From contig DATEBA010000002.1 in NCBI GenBank assembly GCA_035288045.1, positions 1 to 46,767 of the forward strand: DNA of 46,767 bases, written 5' to 3'. Below the pieces are notes generated by a model. That model was not told the DNA's origin. It did not search any database and was given only the letters and a program-made list of their open reading frames with translations. This document shows positions 8,010 through 16,300 of this stretch, one piece after another (within the stretch, counting starts at the first letter, position 1; the number at the start of each line of letters is the position of its first letter). This DNA comes from DATEBA01 sp035288045. GTDB taxonomy: Bacteria; Actinomycetota; UBA4738; HRBIN12. The position numbers and the translations under genes were made by a program.

Positions 8010-8039
8010 TTGGTCCTGCCGGACTGTCTGCTCTACATT
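8010..8039 (+). promoter_or_regulatory. Promoter of the cupin gene
   Basis: TTGGTC (8010-8015) and TACATT (8034-8039) are spaced by 18 bases. RNA would start near 8046 and the ATG is at 8061. The remainder of 7862-8060 holds no supported gene. Confidence 0.4.
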
Positions 8040-8060
8040 CAGCGGCCGAGGGGGTGTGTC

Positions 8061-8474
8061 ATGGAGGCAGACCTGCGTGTCGTATCGCCCTCGGATCGCG
8101 CCGCCGACGTCGCGAGCGGAGCTATGCGCCGAGAGGCTGCCGTCTCCAAGGACCTCGTCGGAGCGGAGCGGCTGTGGATGGGCTACGTGGAGCTCGACGG
8201 GGGGATGATCTCGGCCGTGCATCACCACGGCGAAGCCGAGAGCGTGATCTACCTCATCTCCGGAGAGGCTCGATTCTTCTCCGGTCCCTCTCTGGAGCGG
8301 GAACACGTCGCTCGCGCCGGAGACTTCATCTGGGTGCCGCCGCACGTCGTGCACGTCGAGATGAACGCCAGCGCCACCGAGCGAATCCGCATGGTCGTGG
8401 CGCGGTCCACCCAGGAGACGCTCGTCTTCAACGTGCCGGCCCCGGAGGGGTGGTCACCTCCGGCCCCAGGCTGA
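8061..8474 (+). CDS. Small cupin-domain protein
   Basis: The 137-residue product has one cupin barrel. Motif 1 is seen as SAVHHHGEAESVIYLISGEA (metal ligands H, H and E), and motif 2 as AGDFIWVPPHVVHVEMN (proline-rich turn and final H). This is a mononuclear metal site of a single-domain cupin of the type often annotated as a mannose-6-phosphate isomerase-like or quercetinase-like protein. The substrate cannot be told. It is preceded by its own promoter and is convergent with the phosphodiesterase gene. Confidence 0.85.
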   Translation: MEADLRVVSPSDRAADVASGAMRREAAVSKDLVGAERLWMGYVELDGGMISAVHHHGEAESVIYLISGEARFFSGPSLEREHVARAGDFIWVPPHVVHVEMNASATERIRMVVARSTQETLVFNVPAPEGWSPPAPG

Positions 8475-8491
8475 TCAGCCTGCGTGAACCG

Positions 8492-10372
8492 CTACCACGT
8501 GATCTCGGGTAGCCCCGGATCGACGGCGCCCTCCGTGTAGATCCCCTCGCCGTACGTGGAGAGGTCGGCGTCGGCGAGCTCCGCGAGGAAGCTCGTGGGC
8601 AGCACGGCCGCGAACTGCCTGTGGCCGAGGCGGTCCTCCACGATCACGTCGTCGCGCACGTATGGGCCGACGTTGTCGCCGTAACGGTACTGCGCGAGGA
8701 ACGCGGCGATCTCGTCCATCGAAATGCCGGCGTCGAATAGCCCCTGCTTCGAGAGGTAGATCTCGGAGGGCACGACGCTTTCCACCAAGGTCACGATCCC
8801 GCGACCGAACTCGGCCTTCAGGTCGAGGTCGAGCTGGATCGGGTCGATCCGCACGCCGCCCGACGCGTCGATCGGCGGGCACTGCCCGTGGTCGGCGCAA
8901 ACGATAAGGGCGAAGCTGCCGGAGCCGTAGCGCTCCTCGAGCAGCGCGGCCACGCGCCCCAGCTGCTCGTCGACCGCGCCGAGCGCGAGCTCGGTGTGCG
9001 GTTCGGCCATGTTGTAGACGTGCCCGGCGTAGTCCGGCGCCTTGTAGTTCACGTAGAGCAGCGAAGTCGCGTCGCCCTCGCCGATCGGCTCCGAGTCGAA
9101 GGCGGCCTCGATCAGGTCGCCCTGGTAGCGGATCACGGGTGGGAAGCAGCACTTCGCCTTCTTGCCGTCGGGGTCGAAGGGAGACGCCGGCAGTGGCGGG
9201 AAGTCGGCCTCGAGCTCCGCGAGTCGCTCGATGCCGGGCCACTCGTGCGGCATCCTGTAGAGGTCCGGGTTGTGCGGCTTCCACCCGCCGCCGGCGTCCT
9301 CCGCCCAGTAGGTCCCCACCGGGAGCTCGCCGAGCGGTCGCCCGCCGTGGCCCAGCATCCCCATGTGCCACACCTGGTAGCCGATCTCGCCGGCCCACGC
9401 TCGATCCTTGGTGGCCTCGGTCCAGGCATCCGCGAGCGTCGGGACGAGCAGGAAGGAGGGATCCGCCTGCCCCGGGATCCCCCAGGCCTTCTCCGGGCGA
9501 CCGTCGTGGCGCACGTTGTGCCCGGTGATCCCGTGGGTCCGAGGGAACGCGCCCGTGCCGATCGTCGCGTGCGAGGAGGCCGTGACGGCGGGGAACGAGC
9601 CGACGATCGCGTCGCGGTAGGTCGCGCCGCCGCGGAAGATGCGCTTCATGTTCGGCCACGCGTCGGGCCACGTGCTCAGCACGTTCCACCCCCCGCCGTC
9701 GATCACGAAAGTGACGATCACCCGCGGCGGCTTGATCGGCGGCTGGATGCCGGGGAGCAGGCGGCCGTCGTGGGAGGAGAAGCCGTCGAACCCCATGAGC
9801 GCCGCGGTCGTCGGTGCCAGGTCGGCGAGGGTCACGCGCTCGGTCGAGTCCCCCGGCACCACGATGCCGGGCGCGTAGACGGCTATCGGCACGCGCTCGG
9901 CGTACATCCAAACCACCGCGTGGCTCGAGCGTGGGTCGTTCGGAACGAGGGACAACGATTCCGGGGCGTAGTTCGAGCTGGAGAACGGCGTCACGACGAG
10001 TTGGAGGTCGCCCGAGCGCTCCGGATGGTAGGCGCGACGGATCAGCTCTAGATGCTCGGCCCCGAGTTGGCGGGCCATCTCGTCGAGCGCCGGCCGCGGA
10101 TCGGGGGCGAGGAGCCGGTGCAGGCCGCGACCCAGTCCGGCGCCGCCGGCGACGAGCGCCAGGCCCACCGCACCGAGAGCCGCCAGGAACCGCCGGCGTC
10201 CCGGGTCGGTCGTGCCGACTCGGTCGCGGAGCGCCAGCAGCGCCACGGCGAGCGCGAGCACGCCGGCCGGGATCGCCAGCAGCAGGCTGCCGGTGGCGGC
10301 GATAACCAAGGCGGTCGCGCCACCGAATGCAACGAGCGCGATGGCGGCGGGCGTCGGGAAGCGTTCCTGCAC
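8492..10372 (-). CDS. Membrane-anchored alkaline phosphatase-superfamily protein (phosphodiesterase/nucleotide pyrophosphatase type)
   Basis: The 626-residue product starts with GTG at 10372. Hydrophobic spans occupy about 10-50, and a third span preceded by PGRRRFLAALGAVGLAL (near 58-75) resembles a Tat signal, so the catalytic part is probably outside the membrane. Residues from about 215 carry the metal site VTFVIDGGGWNVLSTWP, the nucleophile region SSHATIGTGAFPRTHGITGH and a later metal motif ICADHGQCPP. These match type I phosphodiesterase/nucleotide pyrophosphatase members. The gene lies 46 bases downstream of the GcvT-like gene and is probably co-transcribed. The physiological ester it cleaves is unknown. 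Confidence 0.8.
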   Translation of the reverse strand: MQERFPTPAAIALVAFGGATALVIAATGSLLLAIPAGVLALAVALLALRDRVGTTDPGRRRFLAALGAVGLALVAGGAGLGRGLHRLLAPDPRPALDEMARQLGAEHLELIRRAYHPERSGDLQLVVTPFSSSNYAPESLSLVPNDPRSSHAVVWMYAERVPIAVYAPGIVVPGDSTERVTLADLAPTTAALMGFDGFSSHDGRLLPGIQPPIKPPRVIVTFVIDGGGWNVLSTWPDAWPNMKRIFRGGATYRDAIVGSFPAVTASSHATIGTGAFPRTHGITGHNVRHDGRPEKAWGIPGQADPSFLLVPTLADAWTEATKDRAWAGEIGYQVWHMGMLGHGGRPLGELPVGTYWAEDAGGGWKPHNPDLYRMPHEWPGIERLAELEADFPPLPASPFDPDGKKAKCCFPPVIRYQGDLIEAAFDSEPIGEGDATSLLYVNYKAPDYAGHVYNMAEPHTELALGAVDEQLGRVAALLEERYGSGSFALIVCADHGQCPPIDASGGVRIDPIQLDLDLKAEFGRGIVTLVESVVPSEIYLSKQGLFDAGISMDEIAAFLAQYRYGDNVGPYVRDDVIVEDRLGHRQFAAVLPTSFLAELADADLSTYGEGIYTEGAVDPGLPEITW

Positions 10373-10418
10373 GACCCCTCGATTCTCGCAGAGGGAGCGG
10401 GTGCCGGACGGGGTTCCG

Positions 10419-11609
10419 TCAGGCGCGCTTGCGCGGCAGGTCGAGGAACGGAAGCGGCGCGACCGTCGCGCCGACCTTCCCGCGCTCGCCTTCGACCGTC
10501 CACTCGACCGACACGCGGGTGCCGGCGGGCTCCAGGGCTCTCTCGACCGACGCGAGCGCGATCATCTTCTTGAGCGTGGGTCCCCAGGTCGTGCTGGTCG
10601 CGCGGCCGACCTGCCTCCCCTCTTTGAAGAGGGGCGTGGGGTCGCGGGAGACCATCGGCGAGACTGCCGGCGGTAGGTCGTGGTTCGCGAAGAGCCGCTC
10701 GATCCCGCTCCAGTCGATCTCCAACCCGACGAGTCGCCGGGGCGGTCCTCCGGCGCGCTGCTCGGCCAGGAGGGCGCGCCTGCCGACGAAGTCGGCCCCA
10801 CCGAAGTCCACGAGCCTGCCCAGGCCGATCTCGAAGGGCGAGTACTCCTGCTCGGCCGTCATCGCGTGCCGGGCGCTCGTGTACTCGACCTCGATCAAGA
10901 TGAGTCCCGCCTCGACGCGGGCAACGTCCAGCGCGCGTATCCCGGCGGGGCGGATGCCGAAGGCGGCTCCCGCCTCGAAGACCGCGTCCCAGACCTCGAC
11001 CGCGGCCTCGGAGGGGATCCAGAGCTCGTACCCGAGGTCGCCGGTGTAGCCGGTCCGCGTTACGTCGACCTCGATCCCACCTATCTCGGTCCGGCGGCGA
11101 CGGAAGTACTTCACGTCGGACCACTCGCTGCGCGTCGCAGCCTCGAGGATCTCCCGCGATCTTGGCCCCTGCAACGCGAGCGCGGCCAGGGTCTCCGAGA
11201 CGTCGTCCACCTGGACGTCGAGGCCCGCCGCGTTTAGCAGGAACCACCGGTAGCACGGGTCCGCCGACGTGACTCGATAGGTCGTCTCGTCCAGACGCGT
11301 GACGGTTCCGTCGTCCATCACCTTCCCGCGCTCGTCGCACCACGGCGTGTAGAAGACCTGGTCGACCTGCAGCTTCGTCGCGTCTCGGGTTATCACGCGG
11401 TCGATCAGGCGTTGCGCATCGGCGCCCGAGACCAGGTACTTGTACAGCGGAGAGGCGTCGATCACGCCGGCGGACTCGCGTATCGCGTTGTACTCGATGT
11501 CGTGGAAGTCGGCGTATACCGCGGCCGCGTAGTAGCCGGCCCACTCGCCCCACGTCATCTTCGTGTTCAGCTGCGAGGTGCGGGGGTGGAACGCGGTTCC
11601 GACGCTCAC
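10419..11609 (-). CDS. GcvT/YgfZ-type folate-dependent aminomethyltransferase family protein
   Basis: The GTG at 11609 has AGGAGG five bases before it, so I prefer it to a start eight codons upstream at 11633. The 396-residue product has the GcvT fold: GVIDASPLYKYLVSGADAQR, LALQGPRSREIL, TRTGYTGDLGYELWIPSE, GIRPAGIRALDVARVEAGLI and a C-terminal barrel ending near RVSVEWTVEGERGKVGATV. True glycine cleavage T protein transfers a methylene group to tetrahydrofolate, but no gcvH or gcvP is nearby, so a demethylase or other one-carbon role is equally possible. It is divergent from two FAD oxidoreductases, with a shared palindrome pair in between. Confidence 0.82.
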   Translation of the reverse strand: MSVGTAFHPRTSQLNTKMTWGEWAGYYAAAVYADFHDIEYNAIRESAGVIDASPLYKYLVSGADAQRLIDRVITRDATKLQVDQVFYTPWCDERGKVMDDGTVTRLDETTYRVTSADPCYRWFLLNAAGLDVQVDDVSETLAALALQGPRSREILEAATRSEWSDVKYFRRRRTEIGGIEVDVTRTGYTGDLGYELWIPSEAAVEVWDAVFEAGAAFGIRPAGIRALDVARVEAGLILIEVEYTSARHAMTAEQEYSPFEIGLGRLVDFGGADFVGRRALLAEQRAGGPPRRLVGLEIDWSGIERLFANHDLPPAVSPMVSRDPTPLFKEGRQVGRATSTTWGPTLKKMIALASVERALEPAGTRVSVEWTVEGERGKVGATVAPLPFLDLPRKRA

Positions 11610-11648
11610 CGTAGCCTCCTCGTCTTCGACCACAAGGCTGCCAGGCGT

Positions 11649-11654
11649 AGAGTA
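11649..11654 (-). promoter_or_regulatory. Possible -10 for the GcvT-like gene
   Basis: On the minus strand TACTCT fits TANNNT and lies 40 bases before the GTG. The -35 is weak. Confidence 0.3.
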
Positions 11655-11699
11655 TGCACGCTCCGGGGCGGGCCGACCGCCGCGCTAGGGCTCGCGGTC

Positions 11700-11712
11700 T
11701 GACCATCGGTCA
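11700..11712. promoter_or_regulatory. Palindrome 1 in the divergent promoter region
   Basis: TGACC, three bases (ATC), GGTCA: a perfect inverted repeat, extended to 15 bases by flanking C and G. It lies upstream of the minus-strand GcvT-like promoter and shares its half-sites with the copy at 11792. Confidence 0.6.
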
Positions 11713-11744
11713 GGGGCCCCGTAGTCGGCCCCAAAGGCCGGGTC

Positions 11745-11750
11745 TACCAT
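11745..11750 (+). promoter_or_regulatory. Possible -10 for the FAD oxidoreductase operon
   Basis: TACCAT fits TANNNT. With RNA starting near 11758, palindrome 2 would fall within the leader, where a bound protein could block elongation. Confidence 0.3.
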
Positions 11751-11791
11751 GGCCCGCGCGGTCGCCCGACGGGGCGCGCCGGTCCGGGACC

Positions 11792-11804
11792 TGACCGTTG
11801 GTCA
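11792..11804. promoter_or_regulatory. Palindrome 2 in the divergent promoter region
   Basis: TGACC, three bases (GTT), GGTCA: same half-sites as palindrome 1, with centres 92 bases apart. It ends four bases before the AAGGAGG ribosome site of the first oxidoreductase. Confidence 0.6.
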
Positions 11805-11821
11805 AGGCAAGGAGGCTCGGG

Positions 11822-13423
11822 GTGGCAGAGCGCTGGGATGCCGTAGTCATCGGTGGTGGGCACAACGGTCTCACCTCGGCCGCGTACCTCGCGAAGGCCG
11901 GCAAGCGCGTCCTCGTCCTGGAGCAGCGTCACGTCCTCGGGGGAGCGGCCGTCACCGAGGAGGTCTTCCCCGGCTTCCGCTTCAGCGTTTGCTCCTACGT
12001 CGTCTCGCTCCTGCGCCCCGAGATCATCCGCGAGCTAGATCTGCCCAAACACGGCCTCGAGATCCTCCCGCTGGACGGGACGATCACTCCGCTGGACGAC
12101 GACTACCTGTGGCGCGTGAACGACCACGGCAGGACGGTGCGCGAGCTCCGTCGCTGGTCGAGGGGCGACGCCGAGGCCTACGAGGAGTACGGCCAGCTCA
12201 TGGTCGACATGGCGCGCTTCATCAAGCCGATCCTGGGGATCGTGCCGCCCGACCCTGGCCGGATCAACCCCCGGGAGTGGCTCCCGGTCTTTGGTCTCGC
12301 CAAGCGGTTCAAGGAGCTGCCGAGGCGCCTGCAGCAGACCTTCATCCAGCTCATGACGATGAGCGCCACCGACTTCCTTCGCCAGTGGTTCGAGACCGAG
12401 CCGCTGATCGCGACCATGTCGGCCTCGGGCATCATCGGCACCTACCAGGGCATCCAGTCGCCCGGCACGGCCTACGTGCTTCTTCACCACTACATGGGCG
12501 AGATCGACGGCGCGTTTCGCGCCTGGGGGATCCCGCGCGGCGGGACGGGAGGCATCTCCGAGGCGATCGGCTCGGCCGCCCGATCTCTGGGTGCGGAGAT
12601 CCGGACGGAGGCGAAGGTCGCCCGGATCGACGTGAAGGGCGGCCGAGCCGCGGGCGTGACGCTCGACTCCGGCGAGGAGATCGCCGCCGACTCGGTCCTC
12701 TCGAGCGTCGACGCAAGGCTCACCTTCATCGGCCTGATGGAGCGCGGCGTGCTCGATCCGGAGTTCGAGCGCGAGGTGATGCGCTACAAGTTCCGGGGAT
12801 CCTCGGGGAAGGTGAACATAGCTCTCGACGCACTGCCGGAGCTCGAGTGCCTGCCGGGTCCGGGGGAGCACCTCCGCGGGGCGATCAGCTTCTCTCCCTC
12901 CGTGGACTACATGGAGCGGGCCTACGACGACGCGAAGTACGGGATGTTCTCGCGGCGACCGTACATCGACTCCATCATCCCCACCCTCGTCGACCCCGCG
13001 ATGGCGCCGCCGGGTAAGCACGTGATGAGCTGCTTCGTCCAGTACGCGCCTTACCACCTAGCCGAGGGCAGGCGGTGGGACGAGGAGATGAAGCGCGCGT
13101 TCGGCGACGCCGTCCTGGATACGCTGGAGGAGCGGTTCACGGGTATCCGCGACCGCGCGCTCCACGTCCAGGTGCTCACGCCGCTCGACATCGAGCGAGT
13201 GACCGGTCTAACGGAGGGGAACATCTTCCAGGGGGAGCTCTCGCTCGAGCAGCTGTTCTTCAACCGGCCGGTTCCCGGCTGGGGCCGGTTCCGCACTCCC
13301 GTCAAGGATCTCTGGATCTGCGGCTCGGCGGCGCATCCGGGCGGCGGCATCATGGGCGCTCCCGGGCGGCTCGCCGCCCTGGAGGTGCTGAAGGAGTCCA
13401 AGCGCGGCAGGAGGGCGGCCTGA
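11822..13423 (+). CDS. FAD-dependent oxidoreductase, PYROXD2/phytoene desaturase-like (first of two)
   Basis: The GTG at 11822 follows AAGGAGG with six bases of spacing. The 533-residue product opens with the dinucleotide-binding motif VVIGGGHNGLTSAAYLAKAG and LVLEQRHVLGGAAVTEE, and closes with the FAD-binding end WICGSAAHPGGGIMGAPG followed by GRLAALEVLKES. This is the amine oxidase/CrtI-like fold and resembles the PYROXD2 group more than carotenoid desaturases; no carotenoid genes are nearby. The substrate is unknown. The stop overlaps the next gene by one base (TGATG). The two proteins are clear paralogues, so a heteromeric enzyme or tandem duplication with divergence is likely. Confidence 0.88.
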   Translation: MAERWDAVVIGGGHNGLTSAAYLAKAGKRVLVLEQRHVLGGAAVTEEVFPGFRFSVCSYVVSLLRPEIIRELDLPKHGLEILPLDGTITPLDDDYLWRVNDHGRTVRELRRWSRGDAEAYEEYGQLMVDMARFIKPILGIVPPDPGRINPREWLPVFGLAKRFKELPRRLQQTFIQLMTMSATDFLRQWFETEPLIATMSASGIIGTYQGIQSPGTAYVLLHHYMGEIDGAFRAWGIPRGGTGGISEAIGSAARSLGAEIRTEAKVARIDVKGGRAAGVTLDSGEEIAADSVLSSVDARLTFIGLMERGVLDPEFEREVMRYKFRGSSGKVNIALDALPELECLPGPGEHLRGAISFSPSVDYMERAYDDAKYGMFSRRPYIDSIIPTLVDPAMAPPGKHVMSCFVQYAPYHLAEGRRWDEEMKRAFGDAVLDTLEERFTGIRDRALHVQVLTPLDIERVTGLTEGNIFQGELSLEQLFFNRPVPGWGRFRTPVKDLWICGSAAHPGGGIMGAPGRLAALEVLKESKRGRRAA

Positions 13424-14991
13424 TGCTCGACGCGATCGTCGTCGGCGCCGGCCACAACGGGCTCGTCGCCGCCTCCTACCTCGCAAAGGCCAAGCGCAAG
13501 GTGCTGGTTCTGGAGCGCAGGGACGTCGTCGGGGGCATCCTCGCCGACGACGAGGTCGTACCGGGAGCGAGGGTCCCCGCCGTCGTTCACACGGTGGGGC
13601 GCCTCCTCGGGTCGGTGATCGCGGACCTGAAGCCCGACGTCCAGCTCATCCGCCCGGAGGCTCGCATGACCGCGCTCCAACAGGACGGTAGGGCCCTCAC
13701 GTTCTGGTCCGACGTGGAGCGCACCGCGGCCGAGATCCGGTCGTTCTCCGAGGCCGACGCCGCCGCTTACCCAGCCTTCGACAGGGAGGTCCGAGCCTAC
13801 GCGAGCTTCCTCGCGCACCTGAACGCCCAGACGCCTCCGGACATCGAGGCGCCGAGCCTCGCCGACGCGATCCGCGCGCTGAAGCTCGGTAGGGCGTTCC
13901 GCTCGCTCGGGACCAAGGCCGGCCGTGAGCTGACGCGCGTGCTTCCGATGGCGATCGCCGACGTCGCCCAGGAGCACTTCGAGTCCGACGCCGTCCGAGG
14001 CGCGATCGCCGCGCGAGCCGTGCAGTTCGCGAAGATGGGACCGTGGTCGGCAGGAACTGCCATGGTCTATCTGAACGAATCGGCGGGGAACGACGGCGGA
14101 GCTGCGGGGCAGACCGTCTACGCCAGGGGCGGTCCGGGCGCGCTCGCCGGCGCGCTCGCCGACGCCGCGAAGCGGTTCGGTGCCGAGGTCCGAACCGGCG
14201 CCGAGGTGGTCCAGGTCTCGACCCGCGATGGTCGGGCGACCGGGGTCGTGCTCGCTTCGGGCGAGGAGATACCGGCACACGGCGTGGTCTCCGCCGCCGA
14301 CCCCAAGAGAACTCTCACCCATTGGATCGACCCCGTGGTGATCGGTCCGCATCTCCGCTGGCAGGCCGAGAACATCCGTCAACCCGGGTGCACCGCCAAG
14401 GTCAACCTCGTGCTGTCGGGGCTCCCGACCTTCGCCGGCGTGGACGACCCGGCGAGGCTCCAGGGCCGACTCGTGATCGCGCCGTCGATCGACTACGTGG
14501 AGCGGGCTTTCGACGCTTCGAAGTACGGCCGGATCTCCGAGGAGCCCTACCTGGAGGCGACGATCCCCTCTATCGCCGACCCCTCGCTTGCGCCCCAAGG
14601 CTCGCACGTGATGAGCGTGATCGCGCAGTGGGCGCCCTACCACCTGCGGGACGCGAACTGGGACCGTGAGCGAGAGGCGCTCGGCGACCTCGTCGTGAAG
14701 ACCCTCGAGGCCTACGCGCCCGGGTTCGGGGAGCTGGTCACGGCCCGTCGGGTGCTCGCGCCGCCCGACCTCGAGCGCGACTTCGGGCTCTCGGGCGGGC
14801 ACGTCCTCCACGCGGAGCCCGGGCTCGAATGCTTCTTCGCGTGGCGGCCGCTCCTCGGGCACGCGCGCTACCGGTTCGGGATCGAGGGTCTCTACCTCGC
14901 GGGCTCCGGCGCGCACCCCGGCGGTGGGATCACCGGCGGTCCGGGCGCGAACGCCGCCCGCGAGATCCTGAAGGACCTTCGCCGTTCCTAG
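13423..14991 (+). CDS. FAD-dependent oxidoreductase, PYROXD2/phytoene desaturase-like (second of two)
   Basis: The 522-residue product starts MLDAIVVGAGHNGLVAASYL with the Rossmann motif, continues LVLERRDVVGGILADDE, and ends in the flavin-binding block YLAGSGAHPGGGITGGPG, AAREILKDLRRS. It shares SPSVDYMERAYDDAKYG-type (here APSIDYVERAFDASKYG) and WAPYHL segments with its upstream neighbour, showing common ancestry, yet the middle domains differ. It overlaps the first gene at TGATG and is surely in the same operon. The reaction is probably a flavin-linked dehydrogenation of a hydrophobic or amine substrate, which is inference only. Confidence 0.88.
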   Translation: MLDAIVVGAGHNGLVAASYLAKAKRKVLVLERRDVVGGILADDEVVPGARVPAVVHTVGRLLGSVIADLKPDVQLIRPEARMTALQQDGRALTFWSDVERTAAEIRSFSEADAAAYPAFDREVRAYASFLAHLNAQTPPDIEAPSLADAIRALKLGRAFRSLGTKAGRELTRVLPMAIADVAQEHFESDAVRGAIAARAVQFAKMGPWSAGTAMVYLNESAGNDGGAAGQTVYARGGPGALAGALADAAKRFGAEVRTGAEVVQVSTRDGRATGVVLASGEEIPAHGVVSAADPKRTLTHWIDPVVIGPHLRWQAENIRQPGCTAKVNLVLSGLPTFAGVDDPARLQGRLVIAPSIDYVERAFDASKYGRISEEPYLEATIPSIADPSLAPQGSHVMSVIAQWAPYHLRDANWDREREALGDLVVKTLEAYAPGFGELVTARRVLAPPDLERDFGLSGGHVLHAEPGLECFFAWRPLLGHARYRFGIEGLYLAGSGAHPGGGITGGPGANAAREILKDLRRS

Positions 14992-15068
14992 CGGTTCGCA
15001 CCGGGGGCACCCCTCGTGCTGGCGTCCGCGACGCAGCCACTGTCCCCGTGCTCGTGGAAGGAGGGGGG

Positions 15069-15433
15069 ATGGGCAGGGAGCGCATGGTTCTCGTCCCCGT
15101 GCTCGCGCTGGGGAGAGCTCGGTGAGCTCCGGTACGGTTGCCTTCGAGGTCACGAACGAGGGGCCGAACGACCCGCACGAGCTCGTGGTCGTGAAGACCG
15201 ACCTCGGTCTGGCCGAGCTTCCGACCAACGCCGACGGCTCCTTCAACGAGGAGGGCGACGGCGTCGAGGTGATCGGCGAGATCGAGGAGTTCGAGCCCGG
15301 CGCCACCGAGAGCATGAGCTGGGACCTGGAGGCCGGAAGCTACGTGCTCCTCTGCAACCTCGTCGAGGAGGAAGAGGGCGGGATCGAGTCGCACTACGAC
15401 CTCGGGATGAAGACGGCCTTCACGGTCGAGTAG
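15069..15433 (+). pseudogene. Cupredoxin-like secreted protein gene, signal peptide out of frame with the domain
   Basis: An ATG at 15069 after GGAGGGGGG begins MGRERMVLVPVLALG, the start of a secretion signal, but that frame stops at TGA 15123-15125. The domain continues in another frame from 15122: SSGTVAFEVTNEGPNDPHEL, then GSYVLLCNLVEEEEGGIESH and GMKTAFTVE. These hold the His, Cys and final His/Met positions expected of a cupredoxin fold. The lipobox and first strand expected between signal and domain are absent, so an internal deletion of some tens of bases with loss of frame is likely. A short cytoplasmic product from GTG 15122 (103 residues) remains possible. Confidence 0.65.
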
Positions 15434-15436
15434 CGC

Positions 15437-15442
15437 TAGGCT
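15437..15442 (+). promoter_or_regulatory. -10 element for the Fpg/Nei gene
   Basis: TAGGCT fits TANNNT and begins 12 bases before the GTG at 15449, implying a leaderless transcript. Confidence 0.4.
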
Positions 15443-15448
15443 TGGGTC

Positions 15449-16282
15449 GTGCCCGAGCTCCCGGAGATCCAGGCCCTGGCCGAGCGTCTGGACGCGGCGC
15501 TCGGCGGGGCCGCTCTCCGTGGGATCGACGCGATCCACTTCTCCTCGCTCAAGACCTACGCGCCCAGGCCGGATTCTCTCCTCGGTCGCGTTCTCGAGCA
15601 GATCGATCGTCGGGGGAAGTTCCTGGTGCTCGAGTTCGGAGGTCCGCGCCTCCTGGTCCACCTATCGCAGGGTGGCCGCGTCGACGTCGAGGACCCGCCC
15701 AAGAGCACTCGCCCGCGGGGCGCCGTCCTCCGGATCGGTTTCGAGGAGCGCGCGTCGCTGCTGGTGAAGGAGTTCGGCCGCGAGCGCAAGGTCGGCTGGT
15801 GGGTGCTGGCCGACGGAGACGAAGGCCCCCTGGCGAGGTTGGGACCGGACGCCCTGTCGGCCGAGCTCGCCGTCCTCCTGCACGGATCCGATGACGCACG
15901 AAGGGTCCACACGATCCTCCGCGACCAGCGAACCGTCGCCGGGATCGGCCGGGGATACGCCGACGACGTGCTCCACCGGGCGCGGCTGTCGCCCTACGCC
16001 ACCCCCGCGTCGCTCTCACCGGAACAGCTCGAGACGCTCTCTGCGTCCGTCCGTGAGGTTCTCGAGGAGGCGCTCGAGATCGAGCGACGGCGAACGGGTG
16101 GGCTCCCGACCAAGCTCGGAGACCATTTCGCTGCGCACGGCCGCTGGGGCCAGCCGTGCCCGCGGTGCGGCGGAGACCTCCGGCGGGTCTCCTACGAGGC
16201 CTACGAGGTGACGTACTGCCCGTCGTGCCAGACCGGCGGCAAGGTGCTCGCGGACCGGCGGCTGTCGCGGATCGTGCGCTGA
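15449..16282 (+). CDS. Fpg/Nei-family DNA glycosylase/AP lyase
   Basis: The protein starts M-PELPEIQALAERL; the proline after the removed Met is the catalytic nucleophile and the next Glu assists. RRGKFLVLEF holds the conserved lysine, and LRDQRTVAGIGRGYADDVL is the helix-two-turn-helix segment. A zinc finger closes the chain (CPRCGG, then CPSCQTGGK). It removes oxidised bases and nicks the strand. LVHLSQGGRVDVED replaces the usual HLGMSG loop, so it belongs to a divergent actinobacterial branch and may not be a canonical 8-oxoguanine enzyme. Length 277 residues. GTG start, apparently leaderless. Confidence 0.9.
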   Translation: MPELPEIQALAERLDAALGGAALRGIDAIHFSSLKTYAPRPDSLLGRVLEQIDRRGKFLVLEFGGPRLLVHLSQGGRVDVEDPPKSTRPRGAVLRIGFEERASLLVKEFGRERKVGWWVLADGDEGPLARLGPDALSAELAVLLHGSDDARRVHTILRDQRTVAGIGRGYADDVLHRARLSPYATPASLSPEQLETLSASVREVLEEALEIERRRTGGLPTKLGDHFAAHGRWGQPCPRCGGDLRRVSYEAYEVTYCPSCQTGGKVLADRRLSRIVR

Positions 16283-16287
16283 GCCGG

Positions 16288-16293
16288 GATACT
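16288..16293 (+). promoter_or_regulatory. -10 element for the DUF2277 gene
   Basis: GATACT begins 13 bases before the ATG at 16301, consistent with a leaderless start. Confidence 0.35.
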
Positions 16294-16300
16294 TGGGGCC

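Noticed and set aside
13051..15315. 754-codon minus-strand ORF
   Set aside because: It is fully antisense to the second FAD oxidoreductase, which has clear motifs; long antisense frames are expected at this GC content.
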